Assembly: GCF_002091475.1 (NCBI RefSeq)
Contig: NZ_BCTR01000032.1
Span: 1 to 62,106 of the forward strand
Direction of reading: 5' to 3'
DNA: 62,106 nucleotides
Origin: Sphingomonas azotifigens NBRC 15497
GTDB taxonomy: Bacteria > Pseudomonadota > Alphaproteobacteria > Sphingomonadales > Sphingomonadaceae
Every line of letters begins with the position of its first letter. The stretch's first letter is position 1. The notes under the pieces are model-generated. The model worked only from the letters and a program-made list of their open reading frames with translations. It searched no databases and was not told the DNA's origin. Made by a program: the position numbers and the translations under genes. Shown here in pieces: positions 34,895 to 45,891 of this stretch.

Positions 34895-36100
34895 ATGACT
34901 TTTTTCCGTCACACCGCGCCGGCTCTCGCGCTTGTCCTCGCCGCCTGTGGCGGTCAGTCCCAGCAGCAGGGTGCCGGGGCACCTGGCGGCGCGGGCGGAC
35001 AGCAGGCCGCTCCGCCCCCCGTCTCCTATGTCGTCGTCCAGCAGCAGGCGGTGCCGCTCAGCAGCGAACTGCCCGGCCGGCTGAGCCCCTATGAGAGCTC
35101 GGACGTGCGCCCGCAGGTCAACGGCCTGATCCTCGAACGGCTGTTCACCGAAGGCGACATGGTGCGCCAGGGCCAGCCGCTCTACCGGATCGACCCCGCC
35201 CCCTATCGCGCCGCCGTTGCCAGCGCCCGCGCCGCGCTGACCCGCGCCCAAGCCGCGATCGCGTCCAGCGAAGCGCTCGCCCGCCGCTATGGCGAGCTCG
35301 CCAAGATCAACGCGATCTCGAAGCAGGACTATGAGAATGCGGTGACCAGCGCCGCGCAGGCACGCGCCGATGTCGCCGCGCAGAAGGCCGCGCTCGCCAC
35401 CGCCGAGATCGACCTTGCCCGTACCACGGTCCGCGCGCCGATCAGCGGCAAGATCGGCCGCTCGCTCTACACCACCGGCGCGCTGGTCTCCGCGTCGCAG
35501 GCCAATGCGCTGACCACGATCCAGCGGCTCGATCCGATCTATGTCGACATCCAGCAGTCGAGCGCCGACATCCTCAAGCTGCGCCAGTCGATCCTCGCCG
35601 GCCAGGTCGCCCGCGACGGCAACGCCAAGGTCGCGGTGACGCTCGAGGACGGCAATCCCTATGGCCCGCAGGGAACGCTGCGCTTCGCCGACGTGACCGT
35701 CGACCAGACGACCGGCAGCCAGGTGATCCGCGCGCTGTTCCCGAACCCCAACGGCCTGTTGCTGCCGGGCATGTTCGTGCGCGCGCACCTCGTCGAAGGC
35801 ACCCAGCAGAATGCGATGCTGGTGCCGCAGCGCGCCGTCAGCCGCGACGAGCGCGGCATGCCCGTGGTGCTCGTCGTCGGCGCCCAGAACAAGATCGAGC
35901 CGCGCCCGATCCAGACCAGCCGCACCGCCGGCGACAGCTGGATCGTCACCAGCGGCCTCAAGCCGGGCGACAAGGTGATCGTCGAGGGCGCGATGATGCT
36001 GCGCCCGGGCATGCCGGTCACCCCGCAGCCCTGGAACCCCAATGCCAAGCCCGCGCAGGGCCAGGGCCAGCCGGGCGCCGCTCCGGCCCAAGGGAAGTAA
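34895..36100 (+). CDS. RND efflux periplasmic adaptor (AcrA/MexA type)
   Basis: A 401-residue membrane-fusion lipoprotein. The lipobox LVLAACGG puts the acylated Cys at residue 18. A Gly/Gln/Ala-rich linker is followed by the lipoyl domain (GRLSPYESSDVRPQVNGLI), the coiled-coil hairpin (ASARAALTRAQAAIASSEAL to ADVAAQKAAL) and the beta-barrel (TTVRAPISGKIGRSL). It bridges the inner-membrane pump and the outer-membrane channel. I start it at ATG 34895; the in-frame start at 34850 would overlap the operator. Confidence 0.93.
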   Translation: MTFFRHTAPALALVLAACGGQSQQQGAGAPGGAGGQQAAPPPVSYVVVQQQAVPLSSELPGRLSPYESSDVRPQVNGLILERLFTEGDMVRQGQPLYRIDPAPYRAAVASARAALTRAQAAIASSEALARRYGELAKINAISKQDYENAVTSAAQARADVAAQKAALATAEIDLARTTVRAPISGKIGRSLYTTGALVSASQANALTTIQRLDPIYVDIQQSSADILKLRQSILAGQVARDGNAKVAVTLEDGNPYGPQGTLRFADVTVDQTTGSQVIRALFPNPNGLLLPGMFVRAHLVEGTQQNAMLVPQRAVSRDERGMPVVLVVGAQNKIEPRPIQTSRTAGDSWIVTSGLKPGDKVIVEGAMMLRPGMPVTPQPWNPNAKPAQGQGQPGAAPAQGK

Positions 36101-36106
36101 AGCCCC

Positions 36107-39100
36107 ATGTCGCGCTACTTCATCGATCGGCCCATCTTCGCGTGGGTCATCGCGATCATCATCATGCTGGCCGGCGTGCTGGCGATCCGGACGCTGCCGA
36201 TCGCGCAGTTCCCGGCGATCGCGCCGCCCGCCGTCTCGATCACCGCGACCTATCCGGGCGCGGACGCCAAGACGCTGGAAAACACGACGACGCAGATCAT
36301 CGAGCAGCAGATGAAGGGGATCGATCACCTTCGCTACTTCTCGTCCTCGTCCTCGTCGGCAGGCACGGTGACGATCACCCTCACCTTCGAGCAGGGCACC
36401 AATCCTGACATCGCCCAGGTGCAGGTGCAGAACAAGCTGCAGGCGGCCACCCCGCTCCTGCCGCAGGAAGTGCAGCAGCAGGGCATCCAGGTCGCCAAGG
36501 CGACCCAGAACTTCCTGGTGGTGATCGGCCTCTATTCGGAAGACGGGTCGCACAGCGGCACCGATCTTGCCGACTATATCGTCTCCAAGCTGCAGGATCC
36601 GCTGTCGCGTGTGAACGGCGTCGGCGATACCCAGGTGTTCGGCTCGCAATATGCGATGCGCGTCTGGGTCGATCCGGTGAAGCTCAACAAGTTCGCGCTC
36701 ACCATGGACGACGTGACCGCCGCGATCCGCGCGCAGAACGCGCAGGTCTCGGCCGGGCAGCTCGGCGCGCGTCCTGCGCCGAAGGAGCAGATGCTCAACG
36801 CCACGGTATCGGTCCAATCGCGGCTCACCACCCCCGATCAGTTCGGCCAGATCCGCCTGAAGAGCGGCACCGACGGTTCGGTGGTGCGCCTGGCCGACGT
36901 CGCCCGCGTCGAGATCGGCGCGGAAAGCTATGGCTTCGATTCGAAGTGGAACGGCAAGCCCGGCGCCGGCATCGGCATCAAGCTCGCCCCCGGCGCCAAT
37001 GCGCTGACCACGGTCGATGCGGTCAAGGCCCGCGTCAACGAGATCGCCAAGACCTTCCCGGCCGACATCAAGGTCATCTTCCCGTACGACACCACGCCGT
37101 TCGTCCGCCTGTCGGTCGAGCAGGTGGTGCACACGCTGATCGAAGCGGTGGTGCTCGTCTTCCTGGTGATGTTCCTGTTCCTGCAGAACTTCCGCGCCAC
37201 GCTGATCCCGACGATCGCCGTGCCGGTGGTGCTGCTCGGCACCTTCGCGGTGCTGGCGATCGCCGGCTACTCGATCAACACCCTCACCCTGTTCGGCATG
37301 GTGCTGGCGATCGGCCTGCTCGTCGACGACGCGATCGTCGTCGTCGAAAACGTCGAACGCCTGATCACCACCGAGCATCTCAGCCCGGTCGACGCCGCGC
37401 GCAAGTCGATGGACGAGATCACCAGCGCGCTGGTCGGCATCGCCCTCGTCCTCTCGGCGGTGTTCCTGCCGATGGCGTTCTTCGGCGGCTCGACCGGCGT
37501 GATCTATCGCCAGTTCTCGATCACGATCGTCTCGGCGATGGTGCTGTCGGTGTTCGTGGCGCTGGTCCTCACCCCCGCGCTCTGCGCCACCATCCTCAAG
37601 CCGCACAACCCGGACAAGGCCGAAGGCAACGGCCCGCTCGCGCGCTTCTTCCGCTGGTTCAACCGCAACTTCGATCGCGGTCAGGCGAAATATGAGAAGG
37701 GCGTGCGCGGTACCGCGCGCAGCTGGAAGCGCTCGGGCCTCGTCTATCTGCTGATCCTCGGCGGCATGAGCCTGCTCTTCCTGCGCCTGCCCGGCGGCTT
37801 CCTGCCCGACGAGGACCAGGGCATCGTCATCGCGCTGGTGCAGGGCCCGGCGGGTGCCACCTCGGCACGGACGGACAAGGGTCTCGACCTGATCCGCGAC
37901 CATTTCCTCAAGGAGGAAGCGGGCAATGTGAAGGGCGTGTTCACGATCAACGGCTTCAGCTTCGCCGGCGCCGGCCAGAATAGCGGCCTCGCCTTCATGC
38001 CGCTGAAGGACTGGTCCGAACGCCCCGGCGGCAAGAACGCCGCCGGCTCGATCGTCGGGCGCGCCATGGGCGCCTTCGCGCAATATCGCGACGGCCTGAT
38101 CTTCGCGATCACGCCGCCGGCGGTGCAGGAACTCGGCAACGCGACCGGCTTCGACCTCCAGCTCGTCGATACCGGCGGCATCGGCCATGAACGCCTTCTC
38201 CAGATGCGTAACATGATGCTGGGCATGGCGATGCAGGACAAGCGCCTGGTCGGCGTACGCCCCAACGCGCTGGAAGACGCGCCGCAGCTCAAGGTCGATA
38301 TCGACCAGGACAAGGCCAAGGCGCTCGGCCTCGACCTCTCCTCGGTCAACAGCACCATCGCCGCTGCCTGGGGCGGGACCTATGTCAACGACTTCATCGA
38401 TCGCGGCCGCGTCAAGCGCGTCTATGTCCAGGCCGACGCGCCCTATCGCCTGACGCCGGAGGACATCGCCAACCTGTTCGTCCGCGGCCCCACCGGCACG
38501 ATGACGCCGTTCACCGCCTTTTCGACGCTCAGCTGGGCGCAGGCGCCGGTACAGCTCACCCGCTATAACGGCCTGCCGGCGATGGAAATCCTCGGCTCGC
38601 CCGCCCCCGGCACCTCGACCGGCGACGCAATGGCGGCGATGGAGGCGATCCACGCCAAGCTGCCGCCGGGCACCCAGCTCGAATGGACGGGCCTCTCCTA
38701 TGAGGAACGCCTGTCGGGCGGCCAGGCGCCGGCACTCTATGCGCTGTCGCTGCTGATCGTGTTCCTCTGCCTCGCCGCGCTCTATGAGAGCTGGTCGGTG
38801 CCGATCTCGGTGATCCTGGTGGTGCCGCTCGGCGTGATCGGTGCGCTGCTCGCGGCGTGGCTGACCGGGCTCAACAACGACATCTACCTGCAGGTCGGCC
38901 TGATCACCACGATCGGCGTGTCGGCGAAGAACGCGATCCTGATCGTCGAGTTCGCCGAGGAACGGATGCGCGAGGGCATGAGCGCCTTCGACTCGGCGGT
39001 GGAAGCCGCCAAGCTCCGCCTGCGGCCGATCCTGATGACCAGCCTCGCCTTCATCTTCGGCGTGCTGCCGCTGGCAATCTCCACCGGCGCGGGTGCCGGC

Positions 39101-39280
39101 GGCCAGAACGCGATCGGCCGTGCGGTGGTGGGCGGCATGCTCTCCGCGACGGTGCTGGCGATCTTCTTCGTGCCGATGTTCTTCGTGGTGGTGCGCAATC
39201 TGTTCGATCGCCGCCGCAACCGAAACCAGCGCCCGGATACCAACCATGACGGCGGCGCAGCAGCGCCGCAGGGAGCCTGA
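36107..39280 (+). CDS. RND multidrug efflux pump permease (AcrB/MexB type, HAE1)
   Basis: A 1057-residue inner-membrane proton/drug antiporter. It starts [17 protein letters not shown], has twelve helices and two large periplasmic loops, and carries the proton-relay Asp pair in [16 protein letters not shown] (helix IV) and the Lys in [12 protein letters not shown] (helix X). The closing segment [20 protein letters not shown] is typical. It starts six bases after the adaptor stop and is followed directly by the outer-membrane channel gene. Confidence 0.96.
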   Translation: MSRYFIDRPIFAWVIAIIIMLAGVLAIRTLPIAQFPAIAPPAVSITATYPGADAKTLENTTTQIIEQQMKGIDHLRYFSSSSSSAGTVTITLTFEQGTNPDIAQVQVQNKLQAATPLLPQEVQQQGIQVAKATQNFLVVIGLYSEDGSHSGTDLADYIVSKLQDPLSRVNGVGDTQVFGSQYAMRVWVDPVKLNKFALTMDDVTAAIRAQNAQVSAGQLGARPAPKEQMLNATVSVQSRLTTPDQFGQIRLKSGTDGSVVRLADVARVEIGAESYGFDSKWNGKPGAGIGIKLAPGANALTTVDAVKARVNEIAKTFPADIKVIFPYDTTPFVRLSVEQVVHTLIEAVVLVFLVMFLFLQNFRATLIPTIAVPVVLLGTFAVLAIAGYSINTLTLFGMVLAIGLLVDDAIVVVENVERLITTEHLSPVDAARKSMDEITSALVGIALVLSAVFLPMAFFGGSTGVIYRQFSITIVSAMVLSVFVALVLTPALCATILKPHNPDKAEGNGPLARFFRWFNRNFDRGQAKYEKGVRGTARSWKRSGLVYLLILGGMSLLFLRLPGGFLPDEDQGIVIALVQGPAGATSARTDKGLDLIRDHFLKEEAGNVKGVFTINGFSFAGAGQNSGLAFMPLKDWSERPGGKNAAGSIVGRAMGAFAQYRDGLIFAITPPAVQELGNATGFDLQLVDTGGIGHERLLQMRNMMLGMAMQDKRLVGVRPNALEDAPQLKVDIDQDKAKALGLDLSSVNSTIAAAWGGTYVNDFIDRGRVKRVYVQADAPYRLTPEDIANLFVRGPTGTMTPFTAFSTLSWAQAPVQLTRYNGLPAMEILGSPAPGTSTGDAMAAMEAIHAKLPPGTQLEWTGLSYEERLSGGQAPALYALSLLIVFLCLAALYESWSVPISVILVVPLGVIGALLAAWLTGLNNDIYLQVGLITTIGVSAKNAILIVEFAEERMREGMSAFDSAVEAAKLRLRPILMTSLAFIFGVLPLAISTGAGAGGQNAIGRAVVGGMLSATVLAIFFVPMFFVVVRNLFDRRRNRNQRPDTNHDGGAAAPQGA

Positions 39281-39285
39281 CGGCC

Positions 39286-40716
39286 GTGACCAACCGCTTC
39301 CCCCTGTTCCTCGCGCTCGCCGCGAGCACCGCGCTCGGCGGCTGTAACCTCGCCCCCAAGTACAGCCGGCCCGCGCCGGCGGTACCGGCCGCGCTTCCCC
39401 AGGGCGACGTCTACCCGGCCGCCGCCACCGACGCGCCGGACATCAGCAAGATCGGCTGGCGCGACTTCTTCGTCGACGATCGCCTCCGCCGGGTGATCCA
39501 GCTGGGCCTGGACAACAACCAGGACCTGCGCCTCGCCGCCGCCAACGTGCTGCAGGCGCGGGCGCAGTACCGGGCACAGCGGGCGGACCTGTTCCCCGCG
39601 CTCGGCGTCAGCGGTACCGGCACCTTCACCAACACCGCGCAGTTCGCCGCCAGCGCCGGTGGCGCGCTCGGTGGCGGCGGCGTGCAGGACGTGCAGAACT
39701 TCAGCGTTGCGGCAGGCATCACCTCGTTCGAGATCGACCTGTTCGGCCGCGTGCGGAACCTCAGCCGCGCCGCGCAGGAGCAGTATTTCGCCAGCAGCGA
39801 GGCGCAGCGCGCCACCCGCGTTTCGCTGATCGGCGAGATCGCCAGCGCCTGGCTGACGCTGGCGTCGGACCGCGAGCAGCTCGTGATCGCCGAGCGGACG
39901 CTCAAGGCCTATGAAGAGTCGCTCGAACTGACCCGCGCGCAGTTCCGCATCGGCACCGCCTCCGAACTGGAATCGCGTCAGGCCGAGACGAGCTACGAAT
40001 CGGCCCGCAACGACGTCGCCACCGCGCGCACGCGGATCGCGCAGGACGTCAACGCGCTGCAGCTGCTCACCGGCGCGCCGGTGCCGGCCGAGCTGCTGCC
40101 GGAGACGCTGGGCGACGGCAAGGCGACGATCGACGCGCTGCCGGGCAACCTGCCCTCCGAGGTGCTGCTGCGCCGTCCGGACGTGCTGCAGGCCGAGCAT
40201 CAGCTGATCGCACAGAACGCCAATATCGGCGCGGCGCGCGCGGCCTTCTTCCCGCGCCTCTCGCTCACCGCCACCGGCGGCTCGATCGCCTCGGCGATCG
40301 GCAAGCTGTTCGGGTCGGGCACCGATACCTACACGGTGTCGCCCACCGCCTCGGTCAACATCTTCAACTTCGGCAAGAACCAAGCGAACGTCGACTATTA
40401 TCGCGCCGCGCGCGAAGGCGCCGTCGCGACCTACCAGAAGACGATCCAGACCGCCTTCCGCGAGGTCTCCGACGCACTGGCCCAGCGTGGGACAATCGAC
40501 GAGCAGGTCCGCGCGCAGACCGCCCGCGCGCAGGCCGCGGAAGTCGCCGCCCGCCTGTCCGACGCGCGCTACCGCGCCGGCGTAGATTCCTTCCTTACCG
40601 CGTTGGATTCGCAACGTAGTGCCTATGCGGCCGAGCAGCAGCTCGTCACCACCCGGCTCACCCGCGCGAGCAACCTCGTAACCCTGTATAGAACCTTAGG
40701 CGGCGGGCTCGAGTAG
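39286..40716 (+). CDS. RND efflux outer-membrane factor (OprM/NodT type lipoprotein)
   Basis: A 476-residue outer-membrane channel subunit. The lipobox ALGGCNLAP places the lipidated Cys at residue 20. Two OEP repeats are visible with LQARAQYRAQRADLFPALGVSG and NIGAARAAFFPRLSLTATGG, and GAPVPAELLPETL-type interrepeat features lie between. It starts at GTG 39286 with GGGAG upstream, five bases after the pump gene, completing the three-gene tripartite operon. Confidence 0.94.
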   Translation: MTNRFPLFLALAASTALGGCNLAPKYSRPAPAVPAALPQGDVYPAAATDAPDISKIGWRDFFVDDRLRRVIQLGLDNNQDLRLAAANVLQARAQYRAQRADLFPALGVSGTGTFTNTAQFAASAGGALGGGGVQDVQNFSVAAGITSFEIDLFGRVRNLSRAAQEQYFASSEAQRATRVSLIGEIASAWLTLASDREQLVIAERTLKAYEESLELTRAQFRIGTASELESRQAETSYESARNDVATARTRIAQDVNALQLLTGAPVPAELLPETLGDGKATIDALPGNLPSEVLLRRPDVLQAEHQLIAQNANIGAARAAFFPRLSLTATGGSIASAIGKLFGSGTDTYTVSPTASVNIFNFGKNQANVDYYRAAREGAVATYQKTIQTAFREVSDALAQRGTIDEQVRAQTARAQAAEVAARLSDARYRAGVDSFLTALDSQRSAYAAEQQLVTTRLTRASNLVTLYRTLGGGLE

Positions 40717-40776
40717 TCGCTTGCCACTTGCGAAAATCCGCATACTCTCTGGATCCAACAGAGAAGGAGAGGTGCG

Positions 40777-41064
40777 GTGACGCAACTTGAGTCGCATGCG
40801 GTCGAACTGCCCCCCGTGCAGACGGGGGACGAGAGCCTGATCATTCTCGAAAGCCTGCTCTGCGTGATGCGGGAGAAGAACCTGCTCAGCCGCCAGGATC
40901 TTGAGCTGCTGTGCCAGAAGGTCGATCGTCGCGCCGCCGGCATCAGCAAGAACCCCCTGCCCTGCTGTCCGGACAAGGCCGCGAACGCGCGCAACTATCT
41001 CCAGCGCCTTTCCGCCTATCTGGGCCAGCGCTACGGCGGCAAGCACCTGCGCCGGGTGGGCTGA
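40777..41064 (+). CDS. Small protein of unknown function
   Basis: A 95-residue protein. The first part (ESHAVELPPVQTGDESLIILESLLCVMREKN) reads as a helical domain and the last half has a KNPLPCCPDKAANARNYLQRL stretch with a CC pair. A GAAGGAGAGG ribosome site lies just before GTG 40777. It is 60 bases after the RND operon and may be read from it or from its own promoter. I recognise no family. Confidence 0.6.
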   Translation: MTQLESHAVELPPVQTGDESLIILESLLCVMREKNLLSRQDLELLCQKVDRRAAGISKNPLPCCPDKAANARNYLQRLSAYLGQRYGGKHLRRVG

Positions 41065-41098
41065 GCGCGTAGGTGAAGCTTGCGCTAAGCCCCCAGCC

Positions 41099-41191
41099 GT
41101 CACCCCGGCGAAAGCCGGGGTCCATTGGGGTCACCCTCGCGGCGCTTGCCGCGCCCTAGTGGCGTCTGGACCCGGCTTCCGCCGGGATGAC
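41099..41191. repeat. REP-like palindromic element, copy 3
   Basis: A 93-base element, GTCACCCCGGCGAAAGCCGG to CCCGGCTTCCGCCGGGATGAC. The left stem is lengthened by a matching C/G pair (CCCCGG/CCGGGG), again a compensated change. It lies between the small protein at 40777 and the hydrolase at 41354. The remaining sequence to 41353 shows no gene. Confidence 0.85.
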
Positions 41192-41353
41192 GGCGGTTGA
41201 GAAGTACGGCGCAACGATGCTGTTGCCCCACGCGCCCTCCGCTCGCCCCGGCCGCATCTCCAATAATCCGACAATTCGGCAAATCCTCCTTTGGCGCGGC
41301 CGCTGCACGCGCTACTGCGCAATCGTCTGCCTTTGTTGCATGAGGACGCTTGC

Positions 41354-42205
41354 ATGAAGTTGCTTCGCTACGGCCCGCGCGGTGCCGAAAAGCCCGGCCT
41401 GCTCGACGCCGACGGTCGCATCCGCGATCTGACCGGCCTGGTGCCCGACCTGACCGTCGACGTGATCGAACGGATCCGCGCGGTCGACCCCGCCACGCTG
41501 CCGCTGGTCGAGGGCGATGTTCGCCTCGGCGTACCGGTCGCCAATATCGGCAAGTTCCTCGCGATCGGCCTCAACTATGCCGATCACGCCCGCGAAGCCG
41601 GCCTCGAGCCGCCGCCCGAGCCGATCTTCTTCACCAAGGCGATCTCGTGCCTTACCGGGCCCAACGATCCGGTGATGATCCCCAAGGGATCGCAAAAGAC
41701 CGACTGGGAAGTCGAGCTGGGCGTGATCATCGGCAAGACCTGCCGCTATGTCGACCAGGCCGATGCGCTGGATCACGTGGCCGGCTATGTCCTCGCAAAC
41801 GACGTTTCCGAGCGCGCCTTCCAGAAGGAGCTCGGCAGCCAGTGGGACAAGGGCAAGGGCTGCGACACCTTCGGCCCCGTCGGCCCGTGGCTGGTGACGC
41901 CGGACGAGATCGCCGATGCCCAAGCGCTCGACATGTATCTCGACCTCAACGGCAAGCGCATGCAGACCGGCAACACCGCGACGATGATTTTCCCCGTGGC
42001 GGAATGCATCGCGTACATGAGCCGCTTCATCACGCTGCATCCGGGCGACCTGCTGATCACCGGCACGCCCCCGGGTGTTGGCGAGGGCCAGAAGCCCGAC
42101 AAGATCTTCCTCAAGCCCGGCGACGTGATGGAACTCGGCATCGCCGGCCTCGGCACGCAGCGCCAGGAGGTGATCGCCTTCGATCTGGCGAAGCTGGGGG
42201 GCTGA
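41354..42205 (+). CDS. Fumarylacetoacetate hydrolase-family protein (diketo-acid hydrolase-like)
   Basis: A 283-residue FAH-family enzyme. GLNYADHAREAGLEPP, the metal-binding TDWEVELGVIIG (ExE), DVSERAFQKELGSQWDKGKG, the TFGPVGPWLVT loop and LLITGTPPGVG match the branch that contains 2,4-didehydro-3-deoxy-L-rhamnonate and fuconate hydrolases as well as ureidoglycolate-lyase-like proteins. It would cleave a C-C bond in a 2,4-diketo acid. It is 11 kb from the L-fucose genes, so a role as the last step is a hypothesis. GAGGA precedes the ATG. Confidence 0.85.
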   Translation: MKLLRYGPRGAEKPGLLDADGRIRDLTGLVPDLTVDVIERIRAVDPATLPLVEGDVRLGVPVANIGKFLAIGLNYADHAREAGLEPPPEPIFFTKAISCLTGPNDPVMIPKGSQKTDWEVELGVIIGKTCRYVDQADALDHVAGYVLANDVSERAFQKELGSQWDKGKGCDTFGPVGPWLVTPDEIADAQALDMYLDLNGKRMQTGNTATMIFPVAECIAYMSRFITLHPGDLLITGTPPGVGEGQKPDKIFLKPGDVMELGIAGLGTQRQEVIAFDLAKLGG

Positions 42206-42218
42206 ACGGCTTGCCAAG

Positions 42219-42248
42219 GCCCCCCTCCCACAAGCGGGAGGGGGGGGC
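42219..42248. repeat. C-rich/G-rich hairpin after the FAH-family gene
   Basis: GGCCCCCCTCCCACAAGCGGGAGGGGGGGGC folds into a stem of about ten pairs a few bases after the hydrolase stop. It resembles the G/C-box family in composition but not in exact sequence. It probably ends the transcript. Confidence 0.55.
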
Positions 42249-42366
42249 AGGATCGCGCGGCGAGCACGCTCCCGGCGTCGAGGCTCCGCGAGTGCCTTGT
42301 TGCAGGCGGCCGCGACGCATGCGACACTGCCACAGCCCAGCGTCCCCCATTCGCGCAGGTATAGCC

Positions 42367-42756
42367 ATGTCGTCGAACACCCTTGGCATCACGCCGTTCA
42401 TGCATGTCCGGCACTGCAAGGAAGCGGTGGCGTTTCTTGTCGAACGATTGGGTTTCACCGCGATCATCGACGATGGCGGCTATGCGTATCTGGAGCGCGA
42501 AGGCGTCGCCATCCGGATTCTGGGTCATGAGAAGGATGACGCGCCGATCGAAGGCCATGGCGGATTTGCCTATTACATCGACGTGGCCGATGTTGACGTC
42601 GTCGTACAGCAATTGGGCCCGAAGCTCGCCGGGCTGCCACCGGAGCATGTGCGCGGGCCCGTTGATCAAGACTATGGACAGCGCGAACTGATCATCCGCG
42701 TACCGGATGGAAACCTATTGGTGTTCTGCCAAGCACGCAGCCGGATACCCGCATAA
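42367..42756 (+). CDS. VOC-superfamily protein (glyoxalase/bleomycin-resistance fold)
   Basis: A 129-residue protein with two beta-alpha-beta-beta-beta modules. LGITPFMHVRHCKEAVAFL begins the first, and the second is FAYYIDVADVDVVVQQLG to ELIIRVPDGNLLVFCQ, whose last Glu-type position is replaced by Val/Cys, so metal binding is not assured. Similarity is to bleomycin-resistance-like binding proteins. It stands alone. Confidence 0.78.
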   Translation: MSSNTLGITPFMHVRHCKEAVAFLVERLGFTAIIDDGGYAYLEREGVAIRILGHEKDDAPIEGHGGFAYYIDVADVDVVVQQLGPKLAGLPPEHVRGPVDQDYGQRELIIRVPDGNLLVFCQARSRIPA

Positions 42757-42828
42757 CCTCTCGCTTCCCGTGCAAGCCTGGCTTCCGCTGACCGCGGCCC
42801 GAGGCGCTCGCACACGGGCTTGCCCCCC

Positions 42829-43286
42829 TTAAATCGCCTCCACCCCCAGCACCTCGATCGCCTCCGGCTTCCCGCCGAAATCCACCCGCTCGCCTTCCTC
42901 CGCGCCGAGCAGCGCATGCGCCAGCGGGGCCTGGAAGGCGAGCCGGTCGGCGGCGGGATCGGCCTCGTCATGGCCGACGATCTCGATCACCCGCTCGCGG
43001 CCGTTCAGCTTGATCCGCACGCGCGCGCCGATCCCGGCCACGCCGTCCTCGATCGGCGGCGCGACCTGCGCCGTGGCGGCGCGGGTGTTCCAGTAGCGAA
43101 GCTCGCGCTTCAGCCCTTCCCTGGCCTCGTCCTCACCCTCGGCCTCGATCGCCGCTTCCAGCGCGGCGACCTTGCCCGCGATCAGCGCCGGCCCCGCTGC
43201 CGTGACCAGGTTGGGCCCGGCCGGCAGCGGCAGCTCGAACTTCGGTTCCTTATGTTCCTCGTCGCTCTCGCGGCGAAACGCGACGC

Positions 43287-43290
<4 letters not shown>
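42829..43290 (-). CDS. GreA/GreB-family transcription elongation factor
   Basis: A 153-residue Gre-like protein: an N-terminal helical coiled coil (LIAGKVAALEAAIEAE, LKRELRYWNTRAATAQV) and a C-terminal FKBP-like domain (VIEIVGHDEADPAADRLAF, LAHALLGAEEGERVDF). The tip acidic residues of the coiled coil are not clearly conserved, so RNA-cleavage stimulation is uncertain. The start overlaps the aldo/keto reductase stop (ATGA), so they form a two-gene operon. Confidence 0.85.
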
Positions 43291-44354
<1,064 letters not shown>

Positions 44355-44499
44355 CTCTCTCCATCGGGAAGGCTGTACGGAACGCGCCTATACGCAGACC
44401 GGGTCCAGCACGGAACACCCCGCCCCACCAACAATGGCAAGCCGCCCCCAAGGACAGCTATCTTGTCGTCCCGGCGCTCGCCCGGTAACGCGGGCGGCC

Positions 44500-45891
44500 A
44501 TGCAGTATCACAGCACCCGCGGCGCCGCGCCCTTGCTGGGCTTTCGCGACGTCACCCTCACCGGCCTCGCCAGCGACGGCGGCCTCTACGTCCCGACCGA
44601 GTGGCCGCGCTTCTCGGCCGAGGACATCGCCGCGATGCGCGGCCTCTCCTATGTCGAGACGGCGGTGCGCGTCATGCTGCCCTTCGTCACGCCGGACCTC
44701 AGCGAAGACGAGCTTCGCCAGCTCTGCACCCAGGCCTATGGCCGCTTCTCGCACGCGGCGGTGACCCCGCTCGTCCAGCTCGACCAGCAGCACTGGCTGC
44801 TCGAGCTGTTCCACGGGCCGACGCTCGCGTTCAAGGACGTCGCGCTCCAGCTGCTCGGCCTGCTGTTCGAGAAGTTCCTGAGCGGCACCAACCAGCACCT
44901 CACCATCGTCGGCGCGACCTCCGGCGACACCGGCAGCGCCGCGATCGACGCCGTCGCCGGGCGCATCGGCGTCGACATCTTCATGCTGCACCCGCAGGGC
45001 CGCGTGTCGGACGTCCAGCGCCGCCAGATGACCACGGTGCTCGCCCCCAACGTCCACAACATCGCGATCGACGGCAGCTTCGACGATGCCCAGGCGCTGG
45101 TGAAGGCGATGTTCAACGATGCGGACTTCTCGGGCCGCTTCCAGCTGAGCGCGGTCAACTCGATCAACTGGGCCCGGCTGATGGCGCAGGTGGTGTATTA
45201 TTTCTACGCCGCCGTCCGCCTCGGCGCGCCCGAGCGGGCCGTGGCCTTTTCGGTGCCCACCGGCAATTTCGGCGACGTGTTCGCCGGCTATGTCGCCGCG
45301 CGCATGGGCCTGCCCGTGGCCAAGCTGGTGGTGGCGACCAACGTCAACGACATTCTCCACCGCGCGCTCTCCGCCGGCGACTATTCGGCGGGCACCGTCA
45401 CCCCCACCGCCGCGCCGTCGATGGACATCCAGGTCAGCTCGAACTTCGAACGGCTGCTCGCCGACCTCGCCGGTGCGCCGATCGCGGACCAGATGCGCGG
45501 CTTCGAGGCGACCAAGGCGATGCAACTCACCAACGCCCAGCGCGAAGGTGCCTCCCAGCTGTTCACCAGCGACGCGATCGATGCCGACGGCATGAACGAG
45601 GCGATGCGCTGGGCCTGTGCCGAAGCCGGCCAGGTGATCGATCCGCACACCGCGATCGGCCTCGCCGCCGCCCAGCGCGCCGGCCTTGCGGTGGACGTGC
45701 CGGTGGTCACCCTCGCCACCGCCCATCCCGCCAAGTTCCGCGACGCGGTCGAGCGCGCCACCGGCATGCGCCCGAATGTGCCAGGCCGCATCGGCGACCT
45801 GTTCGATCGCCAGGAGCGTTACGTCGCCCTCCCCGCCACCTTCGACGCGATCACCGGCTATATCGCCGAGCGGGCCCACGCCCGCCCATGA
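44500..45891 (+). CDS. thrC: Threonine synthase
   Basis: A 463-residue PLP enzyme that converts O-phosphohomoserine to threonine. The N-terminal MQYHSTRGAAPLLGFRDV and SDGGLYVPTEWP are typical of the class with the extended N-terminal domain. The Schiff-base Lys is K112 in GPTLAFKDVALQ, and GATSGDTGSAAI, the phosphate-binding loop, and SVPTGNFGDVFAGY follow. ATG 44500 is selected over an earlier in-frame ATG since homology starts there. The next gene overlaps its stop by four bases. Confidence 0.96.
   Translation: MQYHSTRGAAPLLGFRDVTLTGLASDGGLYVPTEWPRFSAEDIAAMRGLSYVETAVRVMLPFVTPDLSEDELRQLCTQAYGRFSHAAVTPLVQLDQQHWLLELFHGPTLAFKDVALQLLGLLFEKFLSGTNQHLTIVGATSGDTGSAAIDAVAGRIGVDIFMLHPQGRVSDVQRRQMTTVLAPNVHNIAIDGSFDDAQALVKAMFNDADFSGRFQLSAVNSINWARLMAQVVYYFYAAVRLGAPERAVAFSVPTGNFGDVFAGYVAARMGLPVAKLVVATNVNDILHRALSAGDYSAGTVTPTAAPSMDIQVSSNFERLLADLAGAPIADQMRGFEATKAMQLTNAQREGASQLFTSDAIDADGMNEAMRWACAEAGQVIDPHTAIGLAAAQRAGLAVDVPVVTLATAHPAKFRDAVERATGMRPNVPGRIGDLFDRQERYVALPATFDAITGYIAERAHARP

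Noticed and set aside
34862..39247. A 1461-residue open frame antisense to the RND adaptor and pump genes
   Set aside because: It is an antisense frame kept free of stops by the strong G/C bias of third positions; its sequence is low-complexity (Arg, Asp, Gly, His) and matches no fold, while the sense genes are clear.
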